Origin: Prevotella bivia DSM 20514
GTDB lineage: Bacteria > Bacteroidota > Bacteroidia > Bacteroidales > Bacteroidaceae
Length of the DNA: 64,000 nucleotides
Direction: 5' to 3'
Assembly: GCF_000262545.1 (NCBI RefSeq)
Contig: NZ_JH660660.1
Span: forward strand, 1,830,482 to 1,894,481
In this document: positions 27,569 through 36,984 of the stretch, in pieces
How positions within the stretch are numbered: the first letter of the stretch is position 1
Layout of the letters: each line of letters opens with the position of its first letter
Translations under genes and position numbers: made by a program
Notes under the pieces: generated by a model
The model's database searches: none
What the model saw: the letters and a program-made list of their open reading frames with translations, nothing else
What the model was told of the DNA's origin: nothing

Positions 27569-27576
27569 CAAAGATA
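27569..27576 (-). promoter_or_regulatory. -7 promoter element of the DUF4468 gene
   Basis: TATCTTTG on the minus strand, 34 bases before the chosen ATG; it decides that start against the upstream alternative at 27579. Confidence 0.6.
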
Positions 27577-27624
27577 CATATTATAAATAAGAAAAGGAAA
27601 TGGACTAAAATCTTTTAACGTTTT

Positions 27625-29670
27625 CTATTTCAACTCTAACTCCTTTTGCAGTCTTAATATCTCATCACGATACTGAGCAGCTTGTAAGAAGTCGAGATCT
27701 TTAGCAGCTTGCTTCATGAGGGCTGTAGTGTTCTGGATACTCTTCTCAAGTTGCTCTTTTGTCATGCGAAGAATAATCGGATCGGCAGCAAAAGCAGCTG
27801 TATTCGTTGGCTCTGCGTATGCTTTCGGTTGCATATTCTTTATGGTTGCACCCTTAGAAGTTATGGCACTCTCACCATTTGTTGGTAACGTATCCTTGAT
27901 AGCCTTTATAATCTGGGTAGGAGTAATACCGTGATCTTCATTATATTTTAACTGTTTTGTACGACGTCGCATGGTTTCATCTATCGTCTTTTGCATACTT
28001 TCCGTAATCGTATCAGCATACATAATCACCTTGCCATTCACATTACGCGCCGCACGTCCTGCCGTTTGTGTTAAACTTCTATGACTTCTAAGGAAGCCTT
28101 CCTTATCAGCATCAAGGATTGCCACAAGCGAAACCTCTGGAATATCAAGACCTTCACGCAAGAGATTGACACCCACAAGCACATCATACATACCCGCTCT
28201 AAGGTCATTAATGATTTTCACACGATCCAAACTTGCTACATCACTATGAATATAAGCCGTACGAATATCGTGATCAAGCAAATATTCTGTCAATTCTTCA
28301 GCCATACGCTTGGTCAAAGTTGTAACCAATACCCGCTCTTCGCACTCCACACGGATGAGAATTTCATTCATTAAATCATCAATTTGGTTTTCAGAAGGAC
28401 GAACATCAATTTCGGGATCAAGCAAACCTGTTGGTCGAATCAACTGCTCTACAACTACTCCCTCGGTTTCTCTCAATTCAAAGTCAGCAGGAGTTGCCGA
28501 AACATAGATAATTTGATGGATCAGATTATGAAATTCTTCAAACTTTAAAGGTCGGTTATCAAGGGCAGCTGGAAGTCGGAACCCATACTCCACAAGATTG
28601 GTTTTTCGGGCGCGGTCTCCTCCATACATGGCTGATATTTGAGGTACACTCACATGACTCTCATCAATGACCACAAGGTAATCTTTAGGAAAAAAATCGA
28701 GCAAACAATAAGGGCGTTCCCCCGCTGTTCTACCATCAAAGTAGCGTGAGTAGTTCTCTATACCCGAGCAGTGTCCCAACTCCTTTATCATCTCTATGTC
28801 ATACTCCACACGTTCCTTAATGCGTTGTGCCTTAATGCTTTCACCAAGTTCCTTGAAAAGATCCACTTGTAGTACTAAGTCGTCTTGTATCATGCGAATA
28901 GCTTGCTCTGTTTGTTCTTTTGTAGTTACAAAAAGATTGGCAGGATAAATCTCATAAGCATCGAAAGATGCTAGGCGGTGGAATGCTATCGGATCGACCT
29001 CCTCTATCGTATCTATCTCATCATCCCACCACGTAATACGCAAGATATTATCGCTATAAGCCATTGCAATATCCACTGTATCGCCTTTTACACGAAAGTT
29101 TCCACGCTGAAGATCAATGTCATTACGCACATAAAGAATATCAACCAACTTGCGCAAGAACTCATTTCTATCCACGATTTGACCTTTCTTGATATGAACA
29201 ACACTCTCTTGCATTGCAGCAGGTCCACCCATACCATAAATACATGATACCGACGACACAATGATAACATCTTTTCTACCTGAAAGCAAGGACGAAACAG
29301 CCGAAAGTCGTAGTTTGTCGATCTCATCATTGATCGCCAAATCCTTCTCAATATAGGTATCAGTAGTAGGTAAATAAGCCTCTGGTTGATAGTAATCGTA
29401 GTAAGAAACATAGTATTCTACAGCATTATTGGGGAAAAATCCCTTCATTTCTTCATACAATTGTGCTGCCAATGTCTTATTATGCGACAATATCAATGTA
29501 GGCTTGTTTACGTTAGCAATTACGTTAGCCACCGTAAATGTCTTACCAGAACCAGTTACACCGAGCAGAACCTGACTCTGATCGCCCCGCTTCAAGCCTT
29601 CGGTTAGTTCTTTTATAGCCTCTGGCTGATCGCCCGTAGGCTTATATTTTGATGTTAGTTCGAAATTCAT
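27625..29670 (-). CDS. uvrB: Excinuclease ABC subunit B
   Basis: DNA-damage recognition helicase of nucleotide excision repair; loaded by UvrA and cut-directed with UvrC. It has 681 residues. Walker A is GVTGSGKT near 38-45, the beta-hairpin region holds YVSYYDYYQPEAYLP near 90-104, helicase motif II is DESH near 339, and the C-terminal UVR domain (about 635-675) ends LQAAQYRDEILRLQ. A -7 element ends only 10 bases before the ATG, so the mRNA leader should be a few bases long. Confidence 0.97.
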   Translation of the reverse strand: MNFELTSKYKPTGDQPEAIKELTEGLKRGDQSQVLLGVTGSGKTFTVANVIANVNKPTLILSHNKTLAAQLYEEMKGFFPNNAVEYYVSYYDYYQPEAYLPTTDTYIEKDLAINDEIDKLRLSAVSSLLSGRKDVIIVSSVSCIYGMGGPAAMQESVVHIKKGQIVDRNEFLRKLVDILYVRNDIDLQRGNFRVKGDTVDIAMAYSDNILRITWWDDEIDTIEEVDPIAFHRLASFDAYEIYPANLFVTTKEQTEQAIRMIQDDLVLQVDLFKELGESIKAQRIKERVEYDIEMIKELGHCSGIENYSRYFDGRTAGERPYCLLDFFPKDYLVVIDESHVSVPQISAMYGGDRARKTNLVEYGFRLPAALDNRPLKFEEFHNLIHQIIYVSATPADFELRETEGVVVEQLIRPTGLLDPEIDVRPSENQIDDLMNEILIRVECEERVLVTTLTKRMAEELTEYLLDHDIRTAYIHSDVASLDRVKIINDLRAGMYDVLVGVNLLREGLDIPEVSLVAILDADKEGFLRSHRSLTQTAGRAARNVNGKVIMYADTITESMQKTIDETMRRRTKQLKYNEDHGITPTQIIKAIKDTLPTNGESAITSKGATIKNMQPKAYAEPTNTAAFAADPIILRMTKEQLEKSIQNTTALMKQAAKDLDFLQAAQYRDEILRLQKELELK

Positions 29671-29680
29671 ATATTGAAAA

Positions 29681-29688
29681 CAAAGTTA
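29681..29688 (-). promoter_or_regulatory. -7 promoter element of uvrB
   Basis: TAACTTTG on the minus strand, 10 bases before the uvrB start codon. Confidence 0.5.
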
Positions 29689-29710
29689 CGAAGAATAACT
29701 GAGAAAAGCA

Positions 29711-29761
29711 CAATCCACGATACTATCCCATACTTTTGTAAGCGAATAATATCGTGGATTG
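29711..29761. other. 12-bp perfect inverted repeat in the uvrB-ppdK spacer
   Basis: CAATCCACGATA (29711-29722) faces TATCGTGGATTG (29750-29761) across 27 bases. It lies just upstream of the uvrB promoter and could be an operator or a stem-loop. The rest of the 338-base spacer holds the ppdK terminator and no gene that I can support. Confidence 0.5.
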
Positions 29762-29939
29762 AGAATAGGTGCCTTTTCATAAATGGTTAATATCTCATTA
29801 ATTTTAAAAGTGATTTCCCATTTGGGTCAAACTTAACGAGTGTTCTCATAGGGCAAACAAAACGGCAATAGGAACTAAGAATGTTGGTTGTAATAGGTGT
29901 AGATTTGAGATTATGTTCAAAATGCACGCTGTTTTATGA

Positions 29940-29986
29940 AAAGAATTAGGCGGAATACCTCCGTAAACACGTGATACTCCGCCTAA
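29940..29986 (-). terminator. Terminator of ppdK
   Basis: Nine-bp stem TTAGGCGGA (29946-29954) with TCCGCCTAA (29978-29986), followed on the minus strand by TTCTTTT. Lies 22 bases beyond the ppdK stop. Confidence 0.6.
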
Positions 29987-30008
29987 ATAGCTGATATTTA
30001 GGAGTTTC

Positions 30009-32732
30009 CTAACATTCTTCCACTGCAGCCTGTGCCGCCGCAAGTCTTGCAATTGGCACGCGGAAAGGAGAACAGCTTACATAGTTCAAACCTACACGAT
30101 GGCAGAACTTAACAGATGATGGCTCACCACCATGCTCACCACAAATGCCACACTTGAGGCTCTCACGTGTTGCTCTACCTTTTTGAACGGCTGTCTTGAT
30201 AAGTTGCCCAACACCATCTTGATCTAACACTTGGAATGGGTCAACATCGAGGATTTTCTTTTCCAAATAGCTTGGTAAGAAGCTAGCAATGTCATCACGA
30301 CTATAACCAAAGGTCATCTGGGTAAGGTCATTAGTACCAAAACTGAAGTATTGAGCCTTTTTAGCAATAAGATCGGCTGTAAGTGCAGCACGGGGAATTT
30401 CGATCATCGTACCTACTTCAAACTCAATCTCCAAGCCTTCCTTCTCAAATAGTTTCTGAGCAGTCTTGCGAATAATTGCTTCCTGAATATCAAGTTCATT
30501 AACGATACCTACTAATGGAACCATAATCTCAGGTTTAGGGTCGAATCCTTCTTTCTTCAACTGGATAGCAGCACCAAGGATAGCCTTTGTCTGCATAGCT
30601 GTAATCTCTGGGAAAGTGTTACCCAAACGACATCCACGAAGACCTAGCATAGGATTAGCCTCTGATAGCGAGTTTACACGATCCTGAATAAACTTCACAC
30701 TTACGCCCATTTCTTCTGCCATAATCTGCTGTCCCTCTATTGTATGAGGTACAAACTCATGCAAAGGTGGATCCAAAAGGCGAATATTTACTGGCATACC
30801 ATCCATACACTTCAAGATACCGTAGAAGTCTTGCTTCTGATAAGGCAAAAGCTTATCAAGTGCTCTTTCGCGTTCTTCAGTATTATTAGCAAGGATCATT
30901 TCACGCATTGCCTTGATCTTCTCGTTTTCAAAGAACATGTGTTCTGTACGACAAAGACCAATTCCCACTGCACCAAAATTGCTAGCTACTGCTGCATCGT
31001 GAGGGGTATCGGCGTTGGTACGAACAACAAGCTTAGAATACTTATTACAAAGATTCATCAGTTCGGCAAAATCGCCTGTAACCTCAGCTGGCTTTGTTTT
31101 TACTTCACCGAAGTAAACTTCACCTGTTGAACCATTTAATGAAATATAATCGCCTTCGCGTAAAATAGTTCCGTCAATCTCTAGTGTACGCTGCTTATAG
31201 TCGATTACAATAGCACCTGCACCACTTACACAGCACTTACCCATACCACGAGCTACCACTGCTGCATGCGAGGTCATACCACCACGAGCGGTCAAAATAC
31301 CTTCTGCTGCTGACATACCAGCCAAATCTTCTGGTGATGTTTCAATACGCACCATAATTACCTGATGACCATCATCATGCCACTTTGTAGCATCATCTGC
31401 AAAGAATACTATCTGACCGCATGCTGCACCAGGAGATGCTGGCAAGCCACGTGTCAACACCTTAGCTTGTGTTAGTGTTTCTTTATCAAATACAGGGTGG
31501 AGGAGTTCGTCAAGCTTATTTGGCTCACAACGCTTCAAGGCTGTCTTTTCGTCAATTTCCCCTTCGTGTAGCAAGTCCATTGCTATCTTTACCATTGCTG
31601 TACCTGTGCGCTTACCGTTACGAGTTTGCAAGAACCATAGCTTACCATCTTGAACGGTAAACTCCATATCCTGCATATCATGATAATGCTTTTCTAGTTT
31701 GTTTTGGATAGCATCAAGTTCTTTAAATACTTCTGGCATACATTCTTCCATAGAAGGATATTTTGCAGCACGTGTATCTTCGTCAATACCTTGCTGCTTA
31801 GCCCAACGCAGTGAACCTTCTTTTGTAATCTGTTGTGGAGTACGAATACCAGCCACAACGTCCTCACCTTGAGCATTTACAAGGTATTCGCCATTAAAGA
31901 TGTTTTCACCATTACCAGCATCACGAGAGAAACAAACACCCGTTGCTGAAGTGTCGCCCATATTACCAAAAACCATAGCCTGAACATTAACAGCTGTTCC
32001 CCACTCTTGTGGAATACCCTCCATCTTACGATAAAGGATAGCACGATCGTTCATCCATGAATCGAATACCGAGCAGATAGCACCCCAAAGCTGTTCCATA
32101 GGATCAGTTGGGAAATCCTTACCTGTTTGTGTCTTAATAGCTTCCTTAAAGAGTTTCACAAGTTGCTTCAACTCGTCTACGGTCATTTCGTTATCCAACT
32201 TAATGCCACGCTGTGCTTTTACCTTCTGAATAATTGCCTCAAATGGGTCAATATCTTCTTTATTTTCAGGCTTCATACCTAGCACTACATCGCCATACAT
32301 CTGTACAAAACGACGATAGCTATCGAAAGCAAAGCGCTCATTACCAGTCTTCTTTGCCAAGCCTTCTACTACGGTATCATTCAAACCTAGATTTAAGATA
32401 GTGTCCATCATACCCGGCATAGAAGCACGAGCACCAGAACGAACACTCACTAGCAATGGGTTAATAGGGTCGCCAAACTTTGACTTCATCAAAGTTTCTA
32501 TATGCTTAACACTAGCCTCTACATCGCTTTTCAACAAGCTAACAACTTGCTCCTTGCCTATTTCATAATATTCGTTACATACATCGGTTGTGATAGTAAA
32601 GCCAGGAGGCACTGGAACACCAATGAGATTCATCTCTGCGAGGTTAGCACCTTTACCACCTAGGAGATTTCTCATATCCGCCTTACCTTCAGCTTTACCG
32701 TTGCCGAAGGTATAAACTCTTTTTTCGCTCAT
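30009..32732 (-). CDS. ppdK: Pyruvate, phosphate dikinase
   Basis: Interconverts pyruvate + ATP + phosphate and phosphoenolpyruvate + AMP + pyrophosphate; in anaerobic Bacteroidetes it links glycolysis and gluconeogenesis. The protein has 907 residues, typical length. It shows an N-terminal ATP-grasp domain (about 1-340), the phosphohistidine domain with GGMTSHAA, where H489 is the phosphorylated residue, and a C-terminal TIM barrel with LCRTEHMF and the conserved KCGICGEHGG near 870. A -7 element at 32780-32788 gives a leader of about 45 bases. It is monocistronic. Confidence 0.97.
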   Translation of the reverse strand: MSEKRVYTFGNGKAEGKADMRNLLGGKGANLAEMNLIGVPVPPGFTITTDVCNEYYEIGKEQVVSLLKSDVEASVKHIETLMKSKFGDPINPLLVSVRSGARASMPGMMDTILNLGLNDTVVEGLAKKTGNERFAFDSYRRFVQMYGDVVLGMKPENKEDIDPFEAIIQKVKAQRGIKLDNEMTVDELKQLVKLFKEAIKTQTGKDFPTDPMEQLWGAICSVFDSWMNDRAILYRKMEGIPQEWGTAVNVQAMVFGNMGDTSATGVCFSRDAGNGENIFNGEYLVNAQGEDVVAGIRTPQQITKEGSLRWAKQQGIDEDTRAAKYPSMEECMPEVFKELDAIQNKLEKHYHDMQDMEFTVQDGKLWFLQTRNGKRTGTAMVKIAMDLLHEGEIDEKTALKRCEPNKLDELLHPVFDKETLTQAKVLTRGLPASPGAACGQIVFFADDATKWHDDGHQVIMVRIETSPEDLAGMSAAEGILTARGGMTSHAAVVARGMGKCCVSGAGAIVIDYKQRTLEIDGTILREGDYISLNGSTGEVYFGEVKTKPAEVTGDFAELMNLCNKYSKLVVRTNADTPHDAAVASNFGAVGIGLCRTEHMFFENEKIKAMREMILANNTEERERALDKLLPYQKQDFYGILKCMDGMPVNIRLLDPPLHEFVPHTIEGQQIMAEEMGVSVKFIQDRVNSLSEANPMLGLRGCRLGNTFPEITAMQTKAILGAAIQLKKEGFDPKPEIMVPLVGIVNELDIQEAIIRKTAQKLFEKEGLEIEFEVGTMIEIPRAALTADLIAKKAQYFSFGTNDLTQMTFGYSRDDIASFLPSYLEKKILDVDPFQVLDQDGVGQLIKTAVQKGRATRESLKCGICGEHGGEPSSVKFCHRVGLNYVSCSPFRVPIARLAAAQAAVEEC

Positions 32733-32779
32733 AAATTAGTTATTATTATATATATTGTCTATTCTAGTCAATCTGTTGT

Positions 32780-32788
32780 GCAAATATA
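32780..32788 (-). promoter_or_regulatory. -7 promoter element of ppdK
   Basis: TATATTTGC on the minus strand, 48 bases before the ppdK ATG. Confidence 0.6.
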
Positions 32789-32965
32789 CTCATAATAGGG
32801 ATTTTGTGCAAGTTTTTACCCAAATATTGTAATGTTCAAGTTGCATTTTATACACGTTATCGTACACAGTTGTCCATAAGTAAGCAAAAAAAAGACTTTT
32901 CAAACAAAGAAAAGCTATAATTTACCTCTTATAAGGATGCCGTCAAGAATATTTCAACGCTAACT

Positions 32966-33071
32966 TTTTTTCATATTCCACTCGTTTGCACTACCTTTAT
33001 ATAAGGTAAGGCGGCACTCGGGAATATTTGAAAACAAGTTTTCATATTCCACTCGTTTGCACTACCTTTGC
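32966..33071 (+). repeat. 71-bp-period repeat carrying the rlmD promoter
   Basis: TACCTTTA at 32992-32999 and TACCTTTG at 33063-33070 are 71 bases apart, each preceded by CCACTCGTTTGCAC. The unit shares its layout with the 66-bp repeats at 9726 and 47897 (hairpin AAGGTA, GGCGGCACTCGG, palindromic centre, CTCGTTTGCAC) but has a different centre. The last copy provides the -7 element (33063-33071) lying 20 bases before the rlmD ATG. The rest of the spacer from 32789 shows nothing else. Confidence 0.85.
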
Positions 33072-33090
33072 AAACAGAAAAAGAATTTAT

Positions 33091-34521
33091 ATGAGCAGGA
33101 AAAGAAAACCATTACCTATATTAGAGAATGTAACCATTGAGGCAGTAGCAGCCGAAGGTAAGTGCGTAGCACATGTTAACGACATGGTGATATTTGTATC
33201 TTTCGTTGTGCCTGGCGATATTGTTAATCTTCAAGTGCGTAAAAAACGTCATAGCTATTGTGAAGCAACAGTGGTGAAGTTCGTAAAATATAGTGAACTG
33301 CGCATAAAGCCTATGTGCGATCACTTTGGTATTTGTGGTGGTTGTAAGTGGCAAAACTTACCTTATAGTGAACAATTGAAAGCTAAACAGCAACAAGTGT
33401 TCGACCAACTGACACGTATTGGCAAGATAGAGCTACCAGAGTTTTCTCCCATTATGGGGTCTGTTCATACCAAGGCTTATCGCAACAAGCTAGAGTTTGG
33501 TTGTGCCAATAAGCGTTGGTACACCGCCGAAGAATTACAAGATATGCCCGAAGGTATAGGATTGACCGAAGGAGCTATTGGTTTTCACATTACGGGTGCA
33601 TTCGACAAGATTTATCCTATAGAGAAATGTTGGCTTATGGACAATCTTCAAAACGAAATTCGTAACTCAATACGCAATTATGCGTTAGAAAACAATCTTA
33701 CTTTCTTTGACCTACGCCAACAACATGGTCTCTTACGCGACATTATGGTGCGCAACTCTAATACGGGCGAATGGATGGTACTTATCCAGTTCCATTATGA
33801 TGTAGAGGGCGATGAGCAACGTGCTTTAGGACTTATGCAACACCTTGCCGACAGCTTTCCTCAAATAAGTTCATTGCTTTATGTTAATAACCAGAAGGGC
33901 AACGACACTTTCAATGATCTCGATCTCATCTTATTTAAAGGCAATGATCACATCTTTGAAACTATGGAAGATTTACGCTTCAAGGTTGGTCCAAAGAGTT
34001 TTTACCAAACAAATACCGAACAAGCTTACCACCTCTATGATGTAGCACGCCGCTTTGCCAACCTAACTGGTGAAGAGCTAGTTTACGACCTCTACACAGG
34101 CACGGGTACTATTGCCAACTTCGTTGCAAAGCGAGCTAAAAAGGTTATCGGTATAGAGTATGTCCCAGAGGCTATTGAGGACGCAAAGGTAAATTCAGAA
34201 ATCAACAAGATACAGAACACGCTCTTCTATGCTGGCGATATGAAAGACATCCTAACAGAGAGTTTCGTTCAGGAGCATGGACGTCCAGATGTCATCATCA
34301 CCGACCCTCCACGTGCAGGTATGCACCCTGATGTGGTCAATGTAATCCTCGGCGCACATCCTAAACGCATCGTTTATGTGAGCTGTAACCCTGCCACGCA
34401 GGCACGCGATCTTGCATTACTTGATGTAGATTATAAGGTTGTAGCCGTTCAGCCTGTCGATATGTTCCCACATACACCTCATGTAGAAAACGTTGTATTG
34501 CTAGAAGAAAGACTAGCTTAA
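33091..34521 (+). CDS. rlmD: 23S rRNA (uracil-5-)-methyltransferase, RlmD/TrmA family
   Basis: SAM-dependent rRNA uracil methyltransferase. From the ATG at 33091 it has 476 residues: a TRAM-type OB-fold (about 10-65), a four-cysteine iron-sulfur motif (CDHFGICGGCKW near 75-86), a Rossmann core with YDLYTGTGT near 334-342, DPPRAG near 412-417, and the catalytic cysteine in VSCNP near 437-441. A longer frame from 33028 runs through repeat DNA and the -7 element at 33063 and is rejected. The exact target base (m5U1939 or m5U747) cannot be read from the sequence. Confidence 0.9.
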   Translation: MSRKRKPLPILENVTIEAVAAEGKCVAHVNDMVIFVSFVVPGDIVNLQVRKKRHSYCEATVVKFVKYSELRIKPMCDHFGICGGCKWQNLPYSEQLKAKQQQVFDQLTRIGKIELPEFSPIMGSVHTKAYRNKLEFGCANKRWYTAEELQDMPEGIGLTEGAIGFHITGAFDKIYPIEKCWLMDNLQNEIRNSIRNYALENNLTFFDLRQQHGLLRDIMVRNSNTGEWMVLIQFHYDVEGDEQRALGLMQHLADSFPQISSLLYVNNQKGNDTFNDLDLILFKGNDHIFETMEDLRFKVGPKSFYQTNTEQAYHLYDVARRFANLTGEELVYDLYTGTGTIANFVAKRAKKVIGIEYVPEAIEDAKVNSEINKIQNTLFYAGDMKDILTESFVQEHGRPDVIITDPPRAGMHPDVVNVILGAHPKRIVYVSCNPATQARDLALLDVDYKVVAVQPVDMFPHTPHVENVVLLEERLA

Positions 34522-34549
34522 TAACAAGCCTTAATAAAAAACTAAGAAG

Positions 34550-34599
34550 CGCTCTATTCAAGCAAAATATAATGCCTGTATAGAGCGTTTCTCTTCTTG
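34550..34599 (+). terminator. Terminator of rlmD
   Basis: CGCTCTAT (34550-34557) pairs with ATAGAGCG (34580-34587), extended by imperfect inner pairs, then TTTCTCTTCTT. Lies 28 bases after the rlmD stop. Confidence 0.7.
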
Positions 34600-34690
34600 T
34601 ATCTTTTTCTAAACTTACTGCTAAATGTGAATGAGGTTTTAAACATTAGAAAAATACTAACACAGAAATCATTGAGCATCTTTTCGCCTA

Positions 34691-34795
34691 CAAAAGGTTA
34701 TGTTTTGCAAGGCAAAAGGTAATCTTTTGCTATGGAATAGATGACCTTTTGTACTGTAAAACATCACCTTTTACAAGGCAAAACGTTATGTGCCG
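34691..34795. repeat. Degenerate 22-bp-period repeat of AAAAGGT/ACCTTTT words
   Basis: Four units of 22, 23, 21 and 22 bases (starting 34691, 34713, 34736, 34757) plus a partial fifth. Each holds an A4 block and a T4 block about 10 bases apart, such as CAAAAGGTAATCTTTTGC. Fills the middle of the 450-base spacer between rlmD and dapA. Units differ too much for a CRISPR and no gene reads through. The remainder of the spacer is AT-rich with no feature that I can support. Confidence 0.65.
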
Positions 34796-34971
34796 ATTTG
34801 GTGTCAACTATTTTCACTTTTCCAACTCCAAAAACTTTGTACTACACAGTATCTTTCCTACCGTGATTTTACGCTTTATTTCCCTCTTATATTTCAATAT
34901 TTATGAGGGGAAATAAAAAAGGTTATTATTTGCAAATAATGATCTTTCTTTGAGTGAAAGCTAGGTGGTTT

Positions 34972-35856
34972 TTATAATCTTAAACCCTTCAAAATTTCAT
35001 TCATTTTCTGTTTTGTCTCAATGCGGGTAGGTACTAGTGGGAGACGAAGCACATTCTCAATCATGCCCATATCATTCAATAAAGCTTTACAGCCTGCAGG
35101 GTTTCCATCAACGAAGAGGAGTTTGTAAAGTTCAGTAAACTTATGATGAATATTGCGAGCGGCTTCAAACTCGCCATTAAATTCTAAGCGGATCATACGC
35201 GAGAACTCCTTTGGCAAAGCATTACCGATTACAGAAATTACACCTACTGCACCACTTACTATCATAGGGAAAGTGAGTGCATCATCACCGCTCAACACTT
35301 CAAAATGGGATGGTTTGTATTTCACAATCTCATCCACTTGTTCCAAATTGCCTGAAGCCTCTTTAATTGCTACTACATTAGGGAAATCGTTTGCAATGCG
35401 AACAGTAGTTTCTGCCGTCATATTAACACCTGTTCTGCCTGGCACATTATAAAGTACTATAGGAAGCTCGCTTGCTTGCGCTATCGCTTTGAAGTGCTGG
35501 TATAATCCCTCCTGACTAGGTTTATTGTAGTAAGGGCAAATGCTCAAGATTCCATCAATACCCGCCCAATCGGTTTCTTGTATTTCACGTACAACAGCAG
35601 CAGTGTTGTTTCCACCACAATATTTCAAGATAGGCACACGTCCATTTACGGTTTTAATAACTGTAGCAGTAATTTCGTCTTTTTCTTCTTTCTCCAAACA
35701 TGGAGTTTCGCCAGTAGTAGCAAGGATAACAAAGAAGTCGGCTCCGCTTTCGAGCTGATAATTAACCAAGCTAACTAAGGATGCATAATCCACACTTCCA
35801 TCTTGTTTGAAAGGTGTTACTAGAGCTATGCCAAGTCCATGAAAAATATTTTGCAT
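34972..35856 (-). CDS. dapA: 4-hydroxy-tetrahydrodipicolinate synthase
   Basis: Condenses pyruvate with aspartate semialdehyde in the diaminopimelate/lysine pathway, feeding peptidoglycan. TIM-barrel protein of 294 residues, the standard length. K165 in VAIKEASGN is the Schiff-base lysine; the active-site tyrosine is in LYNVPGRTG near 135-143; TTGETPCL near 47-54 is the substrate loop. A -7 element at 35955-35963 leaves a leader of about 90 bases, too short for a lysine riboswitch and without its conserved pieces. Confidence 0.95.
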   Translation of the reverse strand: MQNIFHGLGIALVTPFKQDGSVDYASLVSLVNYQLESGADFFVILATTGETPCLEKEEKDEITATVIKTVNGRVPILKYCGGNNTAAVVREIQETDWAGIDGILSICPYYNKPSQEGLYQHFKAIAQASELPIVLYNVPGRTGVNMTAETTVRIANDFPNVVAIKEASGNLEQVDEIVKYKPSHFEVLSGDDALTFPMIVSGAVGVISVIGNALPKEFSRMIRLEFNGEFEAARNIHHKFTELYKLLFVDGNPAGCKALLNDMGMIENVLRLPLVPTRIETKQKMNEILKGLRL

Positions 35857-35954
35857 GCGTTCCTAATTTTAAAGGAGTATGTTTTCTGTATGTACCTATA
35901 AATTTACTATGAGCAAATCTACAGCTAACTGCGTAAATATCGCTCTTCAGTGAT

Positions 35955-35963
35955 GCAAATATA
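35955..35963 (-). promoter_or_regulatory. -7 promoter element of dapA
   Basis: TATATTTGC on the minus strand, about 100 bases before the dapA ATG. Confidence 0.5.
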
Positions 35964-36028
35964 GTAATTAATCGGTAAACGTCCAAGTATTTCATTATTT
36001 ATATTAAAATACAAGAATAATTTAGAAA

Positions 36029-36973
36029 TTACACAGAATAGGAGCCTATCCATAGGAAAATCATACCTAATAGAACAAAAGCAAGGTCGATAACTTTCCC
36101 TTTCAGATTTTTCTCTTTAAAGAGCAGAGCACCACATAGGAAAGACACTATGACTGACCCACGTCGTACCATCGATACAATAGAGATCATGGAACTAGGC
36201 AATGAGAGGGCATAAAAGTAGGTAAAGTCAGCCATAGAGAGGAAGATAGAAATAAAGAGAATAGTCCATTTCCATTGGAAAGTTTTCTGAGGTTTATCTT
36301 TGCTTGTGTTCTGTTTTCGTTTGTTGATGAGATAGGCGATGAGTACCGTACCCATCATTAAGCACTGATAGAAGTTATACCAACTTTGTGCCAACATGCG
36401 GTCGATTCCTACTCCTCCATTTTCAGGTGCTGTCATTAAATATTTATCTAGCAAGCCACTACAAGTGCCTAGCAATGCTGCGCACACAAGGAAAAATATC
36501 CAACGATTATGTTTAAAGTTGATACCTTCTTTCTTTCCACTTCGTGCAAGCAAGAAGAGCGAAAAGATAGACAAGCTCACACCTATCGATTGCCATGCGT
36601 TGAGTCGTTCACCAAAGATGAGCATTGCCCCTACCAAGGTTATAATGGGTCGCGTAGCATTGATAGGTCCTACCAAAGTAAGAGGTAAATGAGCAATGGC
36701 AAAGTAGCCAAATACCCACGATAACAACACGATAACACTCTTGAGCATTATCCATTTGTGGGCTTCCCAGCCTCCAATAGCCACATGGAAGATAGATCCG
36801 TCAAGCAAATGGGTAGCATAGGAAAAGATGATGAGTGGTAAAAAGATGAGTGAACAAAATAAGGTGTTAAGAAACAATACTGGTATCACATCATTGTTTC
36901 TTAACGATACTTTCTTGGAGGTATCATATAAGCCTAAAAGTGTGGCTGAAATAAAAGCGAAGAGAATCCACAT
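36029..36973 (-). CDS. DMT-superfamily (EamA-like) transporter
   Basis: Inner-membrane carrier of 314 residues from the ATG at 36973, with ten predicted helices in two EamA-like halves. MWILFAFISATLLGLYD opens the first half; the second half begins near residue 160. The conserved Pro/Gly-rich segment LTLVGPINATRPI appears near 95-108, as in EamA proteins that export metabolites or import sugars. Substrate unknown. A longer frame to 37063 adds residues encoded by low-complexity repeat DNA and is not credible. It follows truA by about 118 bases. Confidence 0.82.
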   Translation of the reverse strand: MWILFAFISATLLGLYDTSKKVSLRNNDVIPVLFLNTLFCSLIFLPLIIFSYATHLLDGSIFHVAIGGWEAHKWIMLKSVIVLLSWVFGYFAIAHLPLTLVGPINATRPIITLVGAMLIFGERLNAWQSIGVSLSIFSLFLLARSGKKEGINFKHNRWIFFLVCAALLGTCSGLLDKYLMTAPENGGVGIDRMLAQSWYNFYQCLMMGTVLIAYLINKRKQNTSKDKPQKTFQWKWTILFISIFLSMADFTYFYALSLPSSMISIVSMVRRGSVIVSFLCGALLFKEKNLKGKVIDLAFVLLGMIFLWIGSYSV

Positions 36974-36984
36974 TAGAGTTGAGC

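Noticed and set aside
33028..33090. Longer N-terminus for RlmD
   Set aside because: It is encoded by repeat DNA and spans the -7 element at 33063.
35857..35954. Lysine riboswitch before dapA
   Set aside because: The leader is only about 90 bases and lacks the conserved multi-helix core of that class.
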